Assembly (NCBI GenBank): GCA_023409835.1
Contig: JAEYQV010000132.1
Coordinates: 1-64,000 of the forward strand
Length of the DNA: 64,000 nucleotides
From: Bacillota bacterium
GTDB lineage: Bacteria; Bacillota; Clostridia; Lachnospirales; Lachnospiraceae
Direction: 5' to 3'
A program made the position numbers and the translations under genes. The notes under the pieces are model-generated. The model searched no databases. It was not told where the DNA came from and saw nothing but the letters and a program-made list of their open reading frames with translations. Within the stretch, counting starts at the first letter, position 1. Each line of letters begins with the position of its first letter. Shown one piece after another: positions 17,768-27,659 of this stretch.

Positions 17768-17800
17768 AAAAAGCTGCCCGGAAAACTTGTTCCGGACAGC
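17768..17800 (-). terminator. Terminator of gdhA
   Basis: GCTGCCCGGA (17773-17782) pairs with TCCGGACAGC (17791-17800) with one mismatch. On the minus strand the stem is followed by TTTTT. It lies about 35 bases after the gdhA stop codon. Confidence 0.8.
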
Positions 17801-17833
17801 CGTAGGATGATAAATTTTATGTTTCGGTAGCTC

Positions 17834-19171
<1,338 letters not shown>

Positions 19172-19199
19172 TTAATCTCCTTTGATTAAAATTAGTGAC

Positions 19200-19237
19200 A
19201 AAAAAAAAGGTGCACAAAAAAAAACAAATGCGCCTTT
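19200..19237 (-). promoter_or_regulatory. Terminator-like hairpin in gdhA leader
   Basis: On the minus strand AAAGGCGCA pairs with TGCACCTTT (19229-19237 with 19206-19214), and nine T bases follow (19200-19208). The hairpin starts about 10 bases after the expected transcript start and ends about 32 bases before the gdhA ATG. The loop contains another nine-T run. It has the form of an intrinsic terminator placed before the gene. Confidence 0.55.
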
Positions 19238-19252
19238 GAATTTGCTTTCTCC

Positions 19253-19281
19253 ATTATATCTGGGTTTTCCTTTTTATGCAA
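19253..19281 (-). promoter_or_regulatory. gdhA promoter
   Basis: On the minus strand TTGCAT (19276-19281) and TATAAT (19253-19258) are 17 bases apart. The gap from 19169 to 19522 otherwise holds the divergent rqcH promoter and no gene. Confidence 0.75.
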
Positions 19282-19419
19282 CAGTTTTTTTAATAATCAT
19301 ACATATTCATAGAATAAATAGTCATCCTAAGTCCCACAGCGAAAGAACCCCATTTTCTTCCTCTCCACTAGCTTACCGGAACAGGATTTGTAAAAGAGGT
19401 ATTCTTTTCAAAAAGGATA

Positions 19420-19428
19420 TGCTATAAT
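19420..19428 (+). promoter_or_regulatory. Extended -10 promoter of rqcH
   Basis: TGCTATAAT lies 95 bases before the rqcH start. The -35 region is weak. Confidence 0.5.
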
Positions 19429-19522
19429 TCGAATGAAATTATTAATCGGATTGTTGTAACATACTAAGACCAATCGATCACATTACTATAAAAGCCTGCC
19501 CTAGGGCAGTATGGAGGATATC

Positions 19523-21295
19523 ATGGCTTTAGACGGAATTGTAATATCGAATGTAATTCAGGAGCTGCGGGAAGCCCTCCTTGGAGGTAGAATCAATAAG
19601 ATCGCACAACCGGAAAAGGACGAACTGCTCCTTACGATTAAAGGACTGGCGCGGGAGCCCTATAAGCTTCTGTTATCTGCAGGTGCCGGACTCCCCTTAA
19701 TCTATCTGACGGAAAATTCAAAACCAAGCCCCTTGACTGCTCCCAACTTCTGCATGCTGTTAAGAAAGCATTTAAACAGTGCAAAGATTCTGGACATAAG
19801 TCAACCCGGTTTGGAACGTATTGTAAATATAAAGATAGAGCACATGGATGAGCTTGGGGATCTTAAAATTAAGTATCTGATCATCGAACTCATGGGAAAA
19901 CACAGCAATATTATCTTCTGTGACGAGGATATGGTGATACTGGACAGCATTAAGAGGATCAACCAATTTATCAGCTCGGTCCGGGAGGTTCTACCGGGAA
20001 GGAGTTATTTCATTCCTGAGACAACGGAGAAATTTGATCCTCTAAATATTGATTATGATACCTTCCGTATGTCAATTCTAAGTAAACCCCTGCCGATTGG
20101 GAAGGCTCTGTATACCGGGTTAACCGGAATTAGTCCTTTAATTGCAAATGAGATCTGCTGTCGGGCTTCGATTGATGCCGGAGAGCCCACCGCTTCCCTC
20201 AGCGAAGCTGCCGGTCTCCATCTCTTCCGCAACCTTGAGAGGCTGATGGACGAGGTGAAGGAAGGAAGGTTTCAGCCGAATATCGTGCTGCAGGAGGGTG
20301 CTCCCGTGGAATTCTCCAGTTTACCCCTGGCCTGCTATCAGGGCTGTGAGGTCAATCACTTTTCCTCTGTCTCGGCGATGCTGGAGACCTATTATGCTGC
20401 TAAGAATACAGTAACCAGAAACCGTCAAAAATCTGCCGATCTGCGTAAGGTGGTCTCAAATGCCATCGACAGGGCAAGCAAGAAATACGATCTGCAGCTT
20501 AAGCAGCTTAAGGATACGGACAAGCGGGACAAATTCAAGGTATACGGAGAGCTCATAACAACCTACGGTTACAGTCTGGAGCCGGGAGCGAAGGAGCTGA
20601 CCGCCGAAAACTATTATGATAATAAGGAAATTACGATTCCTCTGGATCCTACCCTATCACCAATGGAGAATGCACAGGTATATTTTGAAAAATACAACAA
20701 ACTGAAACGAACCTATGATGCTCTGACTGCACTGCTTCAGGAGACCTCGGAGGAGCTGATCCATCTTGACTCCATCCGGACGGCACTTGATATCGCATCG
20801 GATGAGAATGATTTATCCGAGCTGAAGCGTGAGCTTGCAGAGTATGGCTATATAAAACGGAAGGCGGAAGGCGGTAGAAACCGTCAGGACAAGAAGGGTA
20901 ATCCTAAGAAAGCCTCTCCGAAAAGTAAACCGCTGCATTATATCTCCTCTGACGGATATCATATGTATGTCGGTAAGAATAATTTTCAAAATGACGAGCT
21001 TACCTTCCAATTTGCCGAGGGAGGTGACTGGTGGTTCCATGCCAAGAAGCTGCCCGGATCCCATGTCATTGTGAAGGCAGGAGGGATCGAGCTGCCGGAT
21101 AGAACCTTCGAAGAAGCAGGCCGGCTGGCTGCCCACTATTCGGGAGCGAAAGAAGCTGATAAGGTAGAGATCGATTATACCCTGCGTAAGAATGTCAAGA
21201 AACCGGCAGGGGGTAAACCCGGCTTCGTAGTATATTATACGAATTATTCCATGGTAGCCGGTACGAATATCAACGGCATCACCCAGGTCATATAG
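19523..21295 (+). CDS. rqcH: RqcH-like NFACT protein (Rqc2 homolog, fibronectin-binding annotation)
   Basis: The 590-residue protein has an NFACT-N domain opening MALDGIVISN, a central helical coiled coil (about 290-440) and an NFACT-R (DUF814) domain with SSDGYHMYVGKNN and DWWFHAKKLPGSHV. RqcH binds obstructed large ribosomal subunits and adds C-terminal alanine tails that mark stalled peptides for degradation. Older annotation calls it fibronectin/fibrinogen-binding. I place the start at the fifth codon of the longest frame, because GGAGG lies 5 bases before that ATG and family members begin there. It is divergent from gdhA. Confidence 0.9.
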   Translation: MALDGIVISNVIQELREALLGGRINKIAQPEKDELLLTIKGLAREPYKLLLSAGAGLPLIYLTENSKPSPLTAPNFCMLLRKHLNSAKILDISQPGLERIVNIKIEHMDELGDLKIKYLIIELMGKHSNIIFCDEDMVILDSIKRINQFISSVREVLPGRSYFIPETTEKFDPLNIDYDTFRMSILSKPLPIGKALYTGLTGISPLIANEICCRASIDAGEPTASLSEAAGLHLFRNLERLMDEVKEGRFQPNIVLQEGAPVEFSSLPLACYQGCEVNHFSSVSAMLETYYAAKNTVTRNRQKSADLRKVVSNAIDRASKKYDLQLKQLKDTDKRDKFKVYGELITTYGYSLEPGAKELTAENYYDNKEITIPLDPTLSPMENAQVYFEKYNKLKRTYDALTALLQETSEELIHLDSIRTALDIASDENDLSELKRELAEYGYIKRKAEGGRNRQDKKGNPKKASPKSKPLHYISSDGYHMYVGKNNFQNDELTFQFAEGGDWWFHAKKLPGSHVIVKAGGIELPDRTFEEAGRLAAHYSGAKEADKVEIDYTLRKNVKKPAGGKPGFVVYYTNYSMVAGTNINGITQVI

Positions 21296-21320
21296 CTTGC
21301 TGCTGGTTGGAATCTTTGTA

Positions 21321-21399
21321 CCCATTTCCATAGGAGGACATGGACAGTACCGAAACAAGCTCATTTTTCGGAATCTGTCCACATCCCCCTATGAATGGG
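21321..21399. repeat. Long imperfect inverted repeat downstream of rqcH
   Basis: Arms of about 33 bases at 21321-21354 and 21367-21399 pair over most of their length around a 12-base loop. Key paired blocks are CCATAGGAGG with the CCCCCTATG side, GGACAG with CTGTCC, and CCGAA with TTCGG. No T run follows, so it is not a plain terminator. It could be a miniature inverted-repeat element or a structured RNA. I see no gene in the rest of 21296-21701. Confidence 0.6.
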
Positions 21400-21701
21400 C
21401 ACACTTACCCTGTCATTTAATTATTAACAGAATGCTTTTCTGAATATCATTTCTATGCCTTGAAAAGGACAGTTAGAAGTAAAGTTAGTAGTCAGTGTCT
21501 CACTTGATGGTAGCACACCACCGATTTATAGCAGCTTGTAGGAGTTTCACATTGAAATCTCGTGGGGTTCCTCACATTTTTGATTGATTACCATATTTAT
21601 GTATGCTAAAATCATCTGATAGCTTTCACAAACGCCTACTATGGTAAGAAAGGAGATCACCGGGCATATGCTTCTGATGCCATGCCGGTGAAGGAGCTCT
21701 T

Positions 21702-22589
21702 ATGATAATTGCGGATTACCACGTTCATTCCAATTTTTCCAGTGACGGTAAGTCTCCCATGGAACAGATCATTGAACAAGCCCTTCGTCTGGGATTAAAA
21801 ACCCTCTGCTTTACGGATCATCTGGATTATGATTATCCTCTGGTCAGTAATTACAGCTTTGTATTTGATGTTGGAGAATATTTTAAGAAGCTTGCTGAAT
21901 TAAAGGAGAACTATCACGGAAGGTTGGAGCTTTTAAGCGGAGTCGAGCTTGGACTTCAGCCTCATATCAAGGATAAGCTGGCTTCACTTGTAAATAGCAA
22001 TGCCTTTGATTTTATCATCGGCTCCTCCCATGTAGTCGACCATATGGATCCCTATTATCCGGAATATTGGCAGGACATATCGGAGGAAGAAGGAATCCGC
22101 CGCTATTTCCAGTCCATTCTGGATAACTGCAGAGCCTTCGACGGCTTCCATGTCTACGGACACCTGGATTATATCGTACGATACGCACCCAGCATGATAG
22201 CCTACAAGAAAGCGTTACAATCGGCTTCCTCTATGACGGGATCTGAAAGCCTTCCGGCAGAGGCCTACAGGAAGGTATGTTCCATATACACCTATGATAA
22301 ATTTGCAGATATTCTGGATGAGGTGCTTAAGACAATCCTATCCCTGGGAAAAGGTATCGAGGTGAATACCGCCGGTTTAAAATACGGACTGGAATATCCA
22401 CATCCACGAATAGAGATTTTAAAACGTTATAAGGAGCTGGGCGGTGAACTGATTACCATCGGCTCCGATGCCCATCGTTTTGAGGAGCTCTGTTATGACT
22501 TTCCTAAGGCAGAGGAGCTTCTAAAAAGCCTGGGCTTCAAGTATTATGCAATCTTCCGGCAGGGTAAGCCCCATATGGTAAAGCTATAA
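21702..22589 (+). CDS. hisK: PHP-family histidinol-phosphatase
   Basis: The 295-residue protein opens with DYHVHSNFSSDGK, the first PHP metal-binding motif, followed by FTDHLDYDYP, GVELGLQPH, SSHVVDH, HVYGHLDYIVRY, and GSDAHRFEEL. These His and Asp residues form the three-metal site. The HisJ/HisK family removes phosphate from histidinol phosphate in histidine synthesis. No other his genes are near, so the substrate is less certain. AAGGAG lies 5 bases before the ATG. Confidence 0.85.
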   Translation: MIIADYHVHSNFSSDGKSPMEQIIEQALRLGLKTLCFTDHLDYDYPLVSNYSFVFDVGEYFKKLAELKENYHGRLELLSGVELGLQPHIKDKLASLVNSNAFDFIIGSSHVVDHMDPYYPEYWQDISEEEGIRRYFQSILDNCRAFDGFHVYGHLDYIVRYAPSMIAYKKALQSASSMTGSESLPAEAYRKVCSIYTYDKFADILDEVLKTILSLGKGIEVNTAGLKYGLEYPHPRIEILKRYKELGGELITIGSDAHRFEELCYDFPKAEELLKSLGFKYYAIFRQGKPHMVKL

Positions 22590-22735
22590 GAACACTATAC
22601 TTTAGTCCACGGAGGGTGTTTTCTATCCTCGCACCTGAGATTACTAAGACTACCGGACTGGTTGGAACGCTTATAAAGAAGATGAAATGATGAATCGTTA
22701 TTTTGATGAAACAATAATATTCATTAATAAAAGAA

Positions 22736-22763
22736 GCCCGAGGGACTATGAAATCCCTTGGGC
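22736..22763 (+). terminator. Terminator between hisK and mnmA
   Basis: GCCCGAGGGA (22736-22745) pairs with TCCCTTGGGC (22754-22763), followed by ATTTATATTA. It lies in the convergent gap 22590-22926 and could act on both strands. The rest of the gap shows no convincing gene. Confidence 0.7.
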
Positions 22764-22926
22764 ATTTATATTATGGTAAGTAATACGATTTATCGTTTCA
22801 TCATGTTTTATATCAGCATACACTTTCTGCTTGATGATCCATCGACATAACGCTAATCCTTCTGTGAAGAACAATAAGAGTAGGCCTCTTCTGTACTTAA
22901 GCCTCTGCTGCATCTCATAAAATTAA

Positions 22927-24081
22927 CTATTTACGAATAATCGTTCCGCCGCCAACCACATAATCCTCCTGGTAGAATACGACTGCCTGTCCGGGAGTGA
23001 TGGCCCGTTGCGGCTCTTCAAATATGCACAGCACCTCATCCTTCGCGGTCTTCTTAATCCTACACCGGGCGCCCTTATGGCTGTATCGAATCTTAGCGGT
23101 TACCGTCATCTCGTCCTCCAGATCCTCGATTGCCATAAAATTAAGCTGATTTGCATACAGACGGTCCGAGAATACCTCCTCGGCACTACCGATCACCACT
23201 TCGTTGGTCTCGGGTTTAAGCTCCAGTACGAATACCGGTTGTCCAAAAGCAAGGTTCAAGCCCTTTCTCTGACCGACGGTATAATTGGCCAGTCCCTTAT
23301 GCTGCCCCAGAACTCTGCCCCTAACGTCTACAAAATTACCGGGGGTCAGTCCTAAGACTTCAGGGCTTGCAGCACTTATGTCTGCCCGATTATTTTCCAT
23401 TCCTGTGCCCGAGGCAAGCTTCTGATTCTCCTGCTTCAGATAATCCAAGATGAAGCCGGAGTAATTATTATCCGGTACAAAGCAGATCTCCTGGCTGTCC
23501 GGTTTATTGGCAACCGGTAGCTGTAGCTCCTTAGCCAGCTCTCTTATCTCAGCCTTCGTATATGCACCGATAGGCATCAGGGTATGTTCCAGCTGAAATT
23601 GGGTCAGGTTATACAAGGCATAGGTCTGGTCCTTCGCATCGGTAACGGATTTCTTAATGACAAACCGTCCGTTATCCAGTCTGGTAATCCCCGCATAATG
23701 TCCGGTGGCTACATAGGAGGCACCGATATTTAATGATCTCTGGAGTAAGGCCTCCCACTTAACATAGCGGTTGCAGGCAATACAAGGATTCGGTGTTCTG
23801 GCCTGAAGATATTCCGATACAAAATAATCTATGACATTTTCCTTGAACTCCTGCTTAAAATTCATTACATAGTACGGTATATCCAGTACAGCAGCAACTC
23901 TTCTGGCATCCTCGACCGCACTGAGTCCACAGCAGCCGCCCTTCTCTTCCATGGAACAGACCTCTTCATCCTGCCAGATCTGCATCGTCACACCGATGAC
24001 ATCATAGCCCTGCTTTTTTAACAGGTATGCCGCCACGGAGGAATCCACGCCTCCGGACATCCCAACTACTACCTTTTCCAT
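22927..24081 (-). CDS. mnmA: tRNA-specific 2-thiouridylase
   Basis: The 384-residue ATP-dependent enzyme puts sulfur on uridine 34 of the Lys, Glu and Gln tRNAs. The PP-loop reads GMSGGVDSS. The two catalytic cysteines sit in [12 protein letters not shown] and DSQEICFVP. It is the last gene of the iscR-iscS-iscU-mnmA operon, 33 bases after iscU. The operon pairs the thiouridylase with its probable sulfur donor. GGAG lies 7 bases before the ATG. Confidence 0.95.
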   Translation of the reverse strand: MEKVVVGMSGGVDSSVAAYLLKKQGYDVIGVTMQIWQDEEVCSMEEKGGCCGLSAVEDARRVAAVLDIPYYVMNFKQEFKENVIDYFVSEYLQARTPNPCIACNRYVKWEALLQRSLNIGASYVATGHYAGITRLDNGRFVIKKSVTDAKDQTYALYNLTQFQLEHTLMPIGAYTKAEIRELAKELQLPVANKPDSQEICFVPDNNYSGFILDYLKQENQKLASGTGMENNRADISAASPEVLGLTPGNFVDVRGRVLGQHKGLANYTVGQRKGLNLAFGQPVFVLELKPETNEVVIGSAEEVFSDRLYANQLNFMAIEDLEDEMTVTAKIRYSHKGARCRIKKTAKDEVLCIFEEPQRAITPGQAVVFYQEDYVVGGGTIIRK

Positions 24082-24114
24082 CGTAAGCTCCGTTCTAAGT
24101 AATCTCTATGGTAA

Positions 24115-24552
24115 TTAATACTCAATCGTTTCTTCTTCCTCACCGATATCTGACTTCGGCTTCTCGAGGCCTTCAATCTTGATGCCCTTCTTCTCGGCAT
24201 AATCCCAGAGGGCTGCATGAATGGCTTCCTCTGCTAACAGGGAGCAATGAACCTTAACCGGCGGAAGACCGTCCAGGGCTTCCATAACTGCTTTATTCGT
24301 TATCTGCAGCGCCTCCTGCACAGATTTTCCCTTCACCAGCTCGGTTGCCATACTGCTGGTTGCTACTGCCGCACCGCAGCCGAAGGTTTTGAATTTAACT
24401 TCTCTGATAATGCCATTATCGTCAATATCAAGATACATCCTCATAATGTCCCCGCATTTTGCATTTCCTACGGTGCCGACGCCACTGGCATTCTCTATTT
24501 CACCCACATTTCTGGGATTTGTAAAATGATCCATTACTTTCTGTGTATACAT
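24115..24552 (-). CDS. iscU: Fe-S cluster scaffold, IscU/NifU N-terminal type
   Basis: The 145-residue protein has the three cluster-binding cysteines in GNAKCGD, TFGCGAA, and VHCSLLAEEA. Opening MYTQKVMDHFTNPRNVG is typical of IscU. It builds Fe-S clusters with sulfur from the upstream cysteine desulfurase. The C-terminal extension (residues about 125-145) is acidic and longer than in E. coli IscU. GGAGG lies 8 bases before the ATG. Confidence 0.93.
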   Translation of the reverse strand: MYTQKVMDHFTNPRNVGEIENASGVGTVGNAKCGDIMRMYLDIDDNGIIREVKFKTFGCGAAVATSSMATELVKGKSVQEALQITNKAVMEALDGLPPVKVHCSLLAEEAIHAALWDYAEKKGIKIEGLEKPKSDIGEEEETIEY

Positions 24553-24609
24553 AAGCTTTCCTCCGTTATCACTTTATCCTGTTTGTTTGCTCTCTATCAG
24601 TTATAAACC

Positions 24610-25788
24610 TTATCTCTTCCTCATGAAATCCTCATATAGGGGAGACATATTTCTAAGCTTCTCTACGATCTCCTTAATTCTGTCCACCGTATAATCAAGC
24701 TCCTCCTTGGTATTCTCATCACTGAGCGTGAGTCTCAGGGAGCCATGGGCGATCTCGTGGGGCAGACCAATGGCAAGTAATACATGGGACGGATCCAGTG
24801 AACCCGAGGTACAGGCTGAACCACTGGAGGCACAGATATTATTCATATCCAGCATGATCAGAAGGGATTCGCCTTCAATAAACTGGAAGCTGAAATTCGC
24901 ATTGTTTGGAAGTCTTCTCATCCTGTCACCGTTCAGTCTGACATAGGGAATCTCGGATAATACTCTCTTAATCAGATGATTCCTGAGCTCGGTCTCCTTC
25001 TCCGCTCTGCTCTGAAGGGTTGCCATGGCAATCTCGACAGCCTTTCCGAAGCCGACAATACCGGGAACATTCTCCGTACCGGCTCTTCTCTGTCGCTCCT
25101 GACCTCCCCCGTGAACCAGAGATCGTATCTTAACTCCCTTCCTGATATAGAGGAAGCCGATTCCCTTCGGTCCGTTCAGCTTATGCGCACTGGCACTCAG
25201 CATATCGATATTCAGATCGTTTACATTAATATCCACCTGGCCAAAGGCCTGTACTGCATCGGTATGGAACAGAATATTATGCTTTTTCGCGATGGCACCG
25301 ATTTCCTTGATTGGCTGGATTGTCCCGATCTCATTATTGGCATACATGACAGAGATCAGAGTGGTGGTCGGCCGGATTGCTTTCTCTAACTGATCCAGCT
25401 TTATGATTCCCTGCTCATCCACATCAACATAGGTAACCTCATATCCCTTCTTTTCGAGATACTCGCAGGTATGAAGAATCGCATGGTGCTCAATCTTAGA
25501 GGTGATGATATGCTTTCCCTTCCCCTCGTAAGCCTCTGCGGTTGCCTTCAAAGCCCAGTTATCAGATTCGGAGCCGCCTCCGGTAAAATAAATCTCTGTT
25601 ATATCAGCACCGAGAGCCTTCGCAATGATTCCTCTCGCATCATCAACAGCCTTCTTATTCTGGGAGGCAAATTCATAAACACTGGATGGATTCCCATACA
25701 ATTCAGTAAAGTATGGCAGCATCGCTTCTACAACTTCCGGTCTGGTTTTAGTTGTCGCTGCATTATCAAGGTATATTTTCTTATCCAT
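24610..25788 (-). CDS. iscS: Cysteine desulfurase
   Basis: The 392-residue PLP enzyme frees sulfur from cysteine as an enzyme-bound persulfide. The PLP lysine is in SASAHKLNGPKG, the HTDAVQAFGQ region binds PLP, and the active Cys sits in SSGSACTSGSLDPSHVL. It supplies IscU and MnmA, which follow in the same operon. AGGAG lies 8 bases before the ATG. Confidence 0.95.
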   Translation of the reverse strand: MDKKIYLDNAATTKTRPEVVEAMLPYFTELYGNPSSVYEFASQNKKAVDDARGIIAKALGADITEIYFTGGGSESDNWALKATAEAYEGKGKHIITSKIEHHAILHTCEYLEKKGYEVTYVDVDEQGIIKLDQLEKAIRPTTTLISVMYANNEIGTIQPIKEIGAIAKKHNILFHTDAVQAFGQVDINVNDLNIDMLSASAHKLNGPKGIGFLYIRKGVKIRSLVHGGGQERQRRAGTENVPGIVGFGKAVEIAMATLQSRAEKETELRNHLIKRVLSEIPYVRLNGDRMRRLPNNANFSFQFIEGESLLIMLDMNNICASSGSACTSGSLDPSHVLLAIGLPHEIAHGSLRLTLSDENTKEELDYTVDRIKEIVEKLRNMSPLYEDFMRKR

Positions 25789-25814
25789 GTTGTCATCTCC
25801 TAATATTCAAAATA

Positions 25815-26291
25815 TTATTTTCCACAGGTATGTTTCGTACGGACTCCATCAATGGCTCCATCCTCTGCTTGAACCTTTTTACTTTCTGCAACCAGTTCGG
25901 AAAGCATAATTCCATCCACAGCATCATTTATACTATCACTAATACGCTTCCAAACATATTTTGTTACACAGGAATCTGAGATATGGCAGGGGCTGTCACC
26001 CTTGTTTACCTCGGAGCAATCAACAGGATTTAGGTCTCCCTCCAAGGCTCTGAGAATATCACCAACAGAGATTTCCTCCGCAGGTTTCGCCAAAATATAT
26101 CCACCCTGTGCTCCACGGATTCCATTCACTATCCCGGACTTCTTCAGCTTTGCAATCAGCTGCTCTAAGTAATTAATGGAGATTCCCTGACGCTCTGCAA
26201 CCTGACTTAAGGCCACTGCCTCATCCTCCGTATGAACGGCCAGGTCGAGTACCGCACGGAGGCCGTATCTTCCTTTGGTAGATAGCTTCAT
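25815..26291 (-). CDS. iscR: Rrf2/IscR-family regulator with Fe-S cysteines
   Basis: The 158-residue winged-helix protein opens MKLSTKGRYGLRAVLDLA, typical of Rrf2 proteins. Three cysteines in DCSEVNKGDSPCHISDSC form the expected [2Fe-2S] site. The helix-turn-helix includes SINYLEQLIAKLKKSGIV and GGYILAKP. It heads the isc operon and probably represses it when Fe-S supply is sufficient. The 15-bp-period repeats in its own leader are a likely binding region. It retains the cysteines, unlike CymR. Confidence 0.92.
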   Translation of the reverse strand: MKLSTKGRYGLRAVLDLAVHTEDEAVALSQVAERQGISINYLEQLIAKLKKSGIVNGIRGAQGGYILAKPAEEISVGDILRALEGDLNPVDCSEVNKGDSPCHISDSCVTKYVWKRISDSINDAVDGIMLSELVAESKKVQAEDGAIDGVRTKHTCGK

Positions 26292-26310
26292 TCCCTCATC
26301 CCTTCTTCTA

Positions 26311-26348
26311 TTTCCTACTAATTTAATTCCTATCGTTTTAATTCCTAT
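26311..26348. promoter_or_regulatory. 15-bp-period repeats in iscR leader
   Basis: ATTCCTAT occurs at 26341 and 26326, inside identical 11-mers TTAATTCCTAT (26338-26348 and 26323-26333). TTTCCTAC at 26311 keeps the same 15-base spacing. They lie between the promoter and the iscR start, a good place for a repressor array. The binding protein is inferred to be IscR itself. Confidence 0.6.
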
Positions 26349-26365
26349 TAATTTACTTGGTTATA

Positions 26366-26394
26366 AATATAGCACTCTGCGTTTCCCTTGTCAA
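26366..26394 (-). promoter_or_regulatory. isc operon promoter
   Basis: On the minus strand TTGACA (26389-26394) and TATATT (26366-26371) are 17 bases apart. The transcript start would be about 68 bases before the iscR ATG. The remaining gap up to 26710 holds no gene that I can see. Confidence 0.8.
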
Positions 26395-26710
26395 CGGGGT
26401 ATAATAAAAAAATTCATTAATTTACAGAACTGCTGTAATCCACCTATTCAAACCTGGCTATGGAATGGAATACTGATTAAAAGATATCGTTATAAGATAC
26501 TTTGAGAGCTGAGTATAGAAATCAGATCATATAAATGGAATATAATGGTGGTTAAAATCTTGCCCCGGTGGTATTCTATATTTATTCATTATAGTTATCC
26601 TATACGAAGCTGAGATTGTTTACTTGGACTGATCGGTAACAGAATTACCGAAGCTCCAAGCCTAATATCCTAATCCGTTAATATACAGTAATTTTGAGGA
26701 GGTAGTATAA

Positions 26711-27160
26711 GTGTCAGCCATAAAAAAAGCTATCATCGGTGTCATTATTCTTATTTTTTTAACATCCGTAATCATCTTTTTCTATCCCTTACCCTTTGAA
26801 CGTAATATTCAAAATGACTATGATTTAAATGTGGTGTATATAAGAGTCAGCTTAGTAAATGGTGAACCACAACAAAATTCCACCAGTTATCACTATGAAT
26901 CAGGTTCAAAGGAAATCGGACGGATTAAGCAAATACTACGAAAGTATTCCTATCATCGTGGGATACGATCCTGGTCTAAGAATAATACTATGGAAGGAAA
27001 TGATGTCGGTTATTGGATTCAGCTATATTCCGGTGAAAATAATATTATTATGGGGGGAACCGGCGAAATCATCGTAAATAACCACATCTATCATATTGGA
27101 TATTGGGGAAATAGTAAGGCCCAAACTCTCATGGAAGAACTTCGTGAGGTTTTAGAATAG
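26711..27160 (+). CDS. Uncharacterised membrane-anchored protein
   Basis: The 149-residue product begins with GTG, 6 bases after GAGGAGGTAG. One N-terminal membrane helix (about 6-26) is followed by a charged, Asn/Gly/Tyr-rich domain of about 120 residues, presumably outside the cell. There is no Cys. The family is not recognised. It is a single gene with a shared terminator after it. Confidence 0.65.
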   Translation: MSAIKKAIIGVIILIFLTSVIIFFYPLPFERNIQNDYDLNVVYIRVSLVNGEPQQNSTSYHYESGSKEIGRIKQILRKYSYHRGIRSWSKNNTMEGNDVGYWIQLYSGENNIIMGGTGEIIVNNHIYHIGYWGNSKAQTLMEELREVLE

Positions 27161-27174
27161 ACATATCCCACCAC

Positions 27175-27200
27175 CAAAAAAGCTAAGGCTTCCCTTAGCT
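27175..27200 (-). terminator. Shared convergent terminator
   Basis: AGCTAAGG (27181-27188) pairs with CCTTAGCT (27193-27200). Six A bases (27175-27180) give the minus strand a T run. The stem includes the stop codon of the minus-strand small gene. Confidence 0.7.
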
Positions 27201-27416
27201 TATTCCGTGTAATTCTTTTACACAGTCTAGTATATCCTGCCTTGATTGGAACTCCTCTGTGTGCTTCAGTACATAATTTCTGGTATCTGAATCCAACGAG
27301 GATAAATAGCTATCCCTGTCCTGGTCCGAATCAAAGATACCGGGTATAAACATATAGCTGCCGAATGGCAGTATTGTCGTATTACTGGTTGTAAATTGAT
27401 TTTGTGTGGGATCCAT
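27195..27416 (-). CDS. Small uncharacterised protein (73 aa)
   Basis: I choose the ATG at 27416 because GGAGGTG lies 7 bases before it. The frame extends 34 codons upstream without a better ribosome site. The product begins MDPTQNQFTTSNTTILPFGSY and is polar and acidic, with no membrane segment and one Cys. No family is recognised. It has its own terminator. Confidence 0.6.
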   Translation of the reverse strand: MDPTQNQFTTSNTTILPFGSYMFIPGIFDSDQDRDSYLSSLDSDTRNYVLKHTEEFQSRQDILDCVKELHGIS

Positions 27417-27659
27417 CTGATTCACCTCCGGTATTATTATTTGTAGTCTGTAAGAAAGCATACATCGGTTAAAAATAATACCGGACGTAAGCCACCGGAC
27501 ATTCGGTTCGTTCATCATTCCTTTTCCCTAACCATTCATTTCAAAACCCCGGACAAGCGATTTTGTTGGTATTTATCTCTGTCAGGGTCGTCAACTCCCT
27601 AACATAAGTTCTTTTGCTTGGAAATATATATTAAGAAAGGACTTGTGAGGTTATGCAGA

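Noticed and set aside
19182..19427. Plus-strand frame between gdhA and rqcH
   Set aside because: It covers the A-rich gdhA leader and both promoters. It has no ribosome site.
22600..22700. Possible gene remnant after hisK
   Set aside because: The three frames give only short unrecognised peptides with stops, and there is no clear start.
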